A stretch of 56,677 nt of DNA from NCBI GenBank assembly GCA_021740845.1, contig JAIOYZ010000027.1, positions 1-56,677 of the forward strand. Reading direction: 5' to 3'. The position numbers were made by a program, and so were the translations under genes. How positions within the stretch are numbered: position 1 is the first letter of the stretch; the number at the start of each line of letters is the position of its first letter. The notes under the pieces are model-generated. The model had not been told where the DNA came from. It searched no databases and was given only the letters and a program-made list of their open reading frames with translations. The stretch is from Bacteroidia bacterium. Lineage in GTDB: Bacteria; Bacteroidota; Bacteroidia; UKL13-3. Shown in pieces: positions 54,086 to 56,677 of this stretch.

Positions 54086-55003
54086 TTACTCATACCAACT
54101 AAATTTTTCTTGTACCACATTCGCTTTTTCTTTCTTTAAATATTCCAAGAAGGCAGATGCGGCGGGAGAATGTTTTTTGCCTTTCAACCATATCAAACTC
54201 CAAGTGGTTTTAATTGGCAAACCTTTAATGGGAATAATCTGTAATTCTCTTGTTTGTAGTTCGTTTTTGAGTCCAATTAAAGGCATGATAGAACAGCCCA
54301 AACCTGCTATCAAAGCTTGCTTTACCGCCTCGTTTGAGGTTAGCTCCATTTTCTTGTTGATACTAATCTGCTTCTTCTCAAAAAAACTCTCCATTGTTTG
54401 TCGGGTGCCCGAACCTTTCTCTCTATAAATAAAAGGAATTTCCTGAAACAAATCCTTGGCACTAATTCCCTTTCTCACCTCCACTTCTCCACCCGTAACT
54501 AAATACATCTTATTACTCAACAGATCTAATTTTTCAACATTTAGTGTTTTTGGCAAAATAGAAACCATAGCAAAATCTACTTCGTTTTTTTCTAGACTTT
54601 CTATTACCAAATTCTTATTGGTTACATCAATTTCCAATTCTACACTTGAATTCTTTTTCATAAAATCTGCCAAAAAAAATGGCAAAATATACTTGGCAGT
54701 TGAAACAATTGAAATCTTCAATCTTCCCGTTAAAACTCCTTTATAGGCCTGGGTTTTATTATCTATTTGCCCAACCAGATCTATCACATTTTCGGCCATT
54801 TCGGCAATCTCATGACCAAAAGCAGTAATGTATATTTTTCTTCCAACCACCTCGGTTAAGGGAATATCAAATTGATCCTGAAAATTCCTAAGCTGAATCG
54901 AAACTGCAGGCTGTGTCAAGTTCAATTCTTCGGCCGCTTTGGTAATGCTTTTGGTTCGCACAATTTTTAAAAAAATCTGCAATTGGTTTAGTGTATAATT
55001 CAT
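54086..55003 (-). CDS. LysR family transcriptional regulator
   Basis: 305 residues. DNA-binding domain 1-60 with HTH SITKAAEELNLTQPAVSIQL, linker helix, and a substrate-binding domain (~90-295) with IPFIYREKGSGTRQTMESFF typical of the CbbR/CysB-like group. Divergently transcribed from an SbtA-like transporter, with 286 bases between start codons. In phototrophs and chemolithotrophs CbbR/CmpR-type regulators control inorganic carbon uptake, so it likely controls the transporter; this is inference. Confidence 0.92.
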   Translation of the reverse strand: MNYTLNQLQIFLKIVRTKSITKAAEELNLTQPAVSIQLRNFQDQFDIPLTEVVGRKIYITAFGHEIAEMAENVIDLVGQIDNKTQAYKGVLTGRLKISIVSTAKYILPFFLADFMKKNSSVELEIDVTNKNLVIESLEKNEVDFAMVSILPKTLNVEKLDLLSNKMYLVTGGEVEVRKGISAKDLFQEIPFIYREKGSGTRQTMESFFEKKQISINKKMELTSNEAVKQALIAGLGCSIMPLIGLKNELQTRELQIIPIKGLPIKTTWSLIWLKGKKHSPAASAFLEYLKKEKANVVQEKFSWYE

Positions 55004-55023
55004 AAAAATAGTTTATGCTACTC

Positions 55024-55053
55024 ATTACAAACATATATAAAAATATATGTAAT
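55024..55053. promoter_or_regulatory. Dyad and -7 box upstream of the LysR gene
   Basis: ATTAC and GTAAT ends flank an inner inverted repeat CATATAT/ATATATG (55032-55038 and 55043-55049). On the minus strand TATGTTTG (55035-55028) fits TAnnTTTG, 25 bases before the LysR ATG. The overlap of dyad and promoter suggests autoregulation by the LysR protein. Confidence 0.4.
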
Positions 55054-55289
55054 GGAAACCACATTTTTGCCGGCGATAAAAAATAGGTCCAAAACAAAGG
55101 ATTAACAAAAGGCATAAAACCTAACAAAATCAGCGGCATGAACCAAAAAAAACAAATACCACGAGCGCCAAATTGCAAAAAAAGCAATGAAGAAGACATA
55201 AAGAATTTAGAATCAAAATCTCATTCTCCATCATTTTTGGAGCCATTGATTTCAACCTCTTGCAACAAAATAAACAAACCAATTAATAG

Positions 55290-56252
55290 ATGAATTTTAA
55301 CTTATTTCTAGAAAATTTAACCAACCCAGCTTTATTATTTTTCATTTTAGGAATTCTATCCGTCTACCTAAAAAGTGATTTAGAAATCCCTGCTAATTCA
55401 TCCAAGTTTATATCCATCTACCTACTCTTTTCCATTGGCTTTAAAGGCGGACAAGAGCTTTCTCGAGAAGCATTTACACCAGAAATATTTTGGTCGGTAA
55501 TATTTTGCATTGGCCTTTCTTTGCTAATTCCCATTTACACTTTCTTTGTCCTCAAAAGAAAACTCAATGTATTTGATTCGGGTGCAATTGCGGCAGCTTA
55601 TGGCTCGGTGAGTGCTGTAACTTTTGTAACCGCTGCTTCCTACTTAGAAACGCAACAAATGAGCATGCACGGTCATATGGTAGCCATAATGGCTCTTATG
55701 GAATCGCCAGCAATTATTATTGGCTTGGTATTAATTTCATTGTATAACAAAGAGAAAAAACAAAATGTAAATAAAACAGAAATTCTAAAACATTCGCTCA
55801 CCAACGGCAGCGTATTATTGATATTAGGTAGTTTGGTAATTGGGTACTTTGCCAATGCCAAACAAGCAGAAGGCATCAAACCCTTTACCAACGATTTATT
55901 CAAAGGTTTCTTGGCAATTTTCCTTTTAGACATGGGAATTTCCAGCGGTAAAAAATTGAAATCCTTTTTCTCTTTCGGCTGGTTTCCATTTTTGTTTGCA
56001 GCCATCATTCCAATTATAAACGGCACCATTGTAGCCCTCATCAGCTCAACCATCACCAGCGATATTTCCAACCGATTTATCTTTGCCGTTTTAGCCGCAA
56101 GTGCATCCTATATTGCCGTACCAGCTGCCATGAAAATAACCGTCCCAAAAGCCAACCCTGGACTTTTTTTACCCATGGCATTAGCCATAACATTCCCAAT
56201 AAACATTACCATAGGTCTTCCAATTTACCTGTCCATCATTCAAAATTTTTAA
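55290..56252 (+). CDS. SbtA-like sodium-dependent bicarbonate transporter
   Basis: 320 residues with about ten membrane spans in two inverted halves. Family features: NPALLFFILGILSVYLKSDL near the N-terminus, IGFKGGQEL, AIAAAYGSVSAVTFVTAASY, MALMESPAIIIGL and a second half with AVLAASASYIAVPAAMK. SbtA proteins import bicarbonate with Na+. In a non-photosynthetic bacterium it may feed anaplerotic carboxylation. No SbtB (PII-like) gene is seen beside it within the window. The divergent LysR gene probably regulates it. Confidence 0.92.
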   Translation: MNFNLFLENLTNPALLFFILGILSVYLKSDLEIPANSSKFISIYLLFSIGFKGGQELSREAFTPEIFWSVIFCIGLSLLIPIYTFFVLKRKLNVFDSGAIAAAYGSVSAVTFVTAASYLETQQMSMHGHMVAIMALMESPAIIIGLVLISLYNKEKKQNVNKTEILKHSLTNGSVLLILGSLVIGYFANAKQAEGIKPFTNDLFKGFLAIFLLDMGISSGKKLKSFFSFGWFPFLFAAIIPIINGTIVALISSTITSDISNRFIFAVLAASASYIAVPAAMKITVPKANPGLFLPMALAITFPINITIGLPIYLSIIQNF

Positions 56253-56677
56253 GGAAGAAGTAAAAAAAGAATTCAACCTGCCCGATGGAGCCTCAGCGAA
56301 GGCAATAATCCAGAAGCGAGAAACGAGATTCGAGAAGCGAGAAGCAAAAATATAGTTATTAGTAGAGAGTTTTGAGTTTAGAAAAAAAACAAAATGTTAT
56401 AGGATTTCAGATATTAATTTCAATTGCCTCCAGATTTATCTGGAGGATTTGGAAGAATTGAAAACAAATGGGGCTTTAGCCCAAATACTTATTTAGCAAT
56501 AACCAAAAGCCTGGTGGCTGAGCTGCGAATAAACCAATCACCCTCCCAATCAAATGCCTCCTTCGCGTCGAAGCAGCTGGCTGAACTGCGATTAGATAAA
56601 CCACGACTTCTAAACCTTAAACGATTAAACGCATAAACGATTAAACAAAAAACCAAACACCCTCCTAATCCAATGCC
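56253..56677. other. Non-coding repeat-rich end of the window
   Basis: Contains GCGAGAAACGAGATTCGAGA words like those at 20 and 4795, a CCTCCAGATTTATCTGGAGG hairpin at ~56427-56446, and AACGATTAAACGCATAAACG words. An open frame from 56424 to 56636 begins inside that hairpin and runs through repeat text; not believed to be a gene. Confidence 0.55.

Noticed and set aside
56424-56636. 70-codon open frame at the window end
   Set aside because: It begins in a hairpin and consists of repeat words; no recognisable protein features.

Overview
The window reads as chromosome from an AT-rich member of the Bacteroidota. Evidence: type IX secretion (T9SS) sorting domains of both type A and type B, PorP/SprF and OmpA-like surface proteins, a GH92 mannosidase, an Omp28-like protein, absence of clear Shine-Dalgarno sequences, and TAnnTTTG-type -7 boxes. 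I cannot place it more precisely. No rRNA, tRNA or CRISPR array was seen.

Layout. 0.4-6.2 kb: secreted DPP-IV peptidase, a T9SS cargo protein facing it across a shared terminator, and a thioredoxin-like protein. 6.9-11.5 kb: sparse accessory region with a polysaccharide deacetylase, two small lipoproteins and a Fic AMP-transferase preceded by repeated operator-like boxes. 11.6-24.2 kb: two back-to-back, partly paralogous adhesin plus OmpA gene pairs with a decayed duplicate between them, then (24.3-27 kb) a TPR sensor kinase and NarL-type regulator. 27-32.7 kb: repeat-rich DNA, GH92 mannosidase, membrane proteins and an AAA+ (DUF4143) ATPase cassette bracketed by two long matching palindromes. 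33-38.8 kb: complete RND efflux operon. 39.9-45.5 kb: Omp28-like T9SS protein, an IS3-family insertion sequence with a frameshift signal, and a multi-spanning membrane protein. 45.8-50.6 kb: a five-gene light/DNA-repair operon with three different photolyase/cryptochrome types plus DUF2256 and TIGR03643 proteins. 50.7-56.3 kb: two L,D-transpeptidases, a methyltransferase, a dihydroflavonol-reductase-like enzyme, and a LysR regulator divergent from an SbtA-like bicarbonate transporter.

The most striking signals are not genes. (1) The 10-mer GGTTYRAACC, usually within a 16-mer close to TTTGGTTCAAACCGAA, occurs at least 20 times inside and outside genes, several times as closely spaced inverted pairs; well under one copy is expected by chance. 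(2) The AAA+ ATPase gene lies between two long palindromes that differ only by compensated base-pair changes in the shared part of the arms. (3) A Fic gene carries a phased array of CGGAA boxes, and both Fic and AAA+ genes have a -7-like box four bases before ATG, suggesting leaderless transcripts. (4) Intergenic spaces carry families of short-word degenerate repeats, some duplicated over 200 bp.
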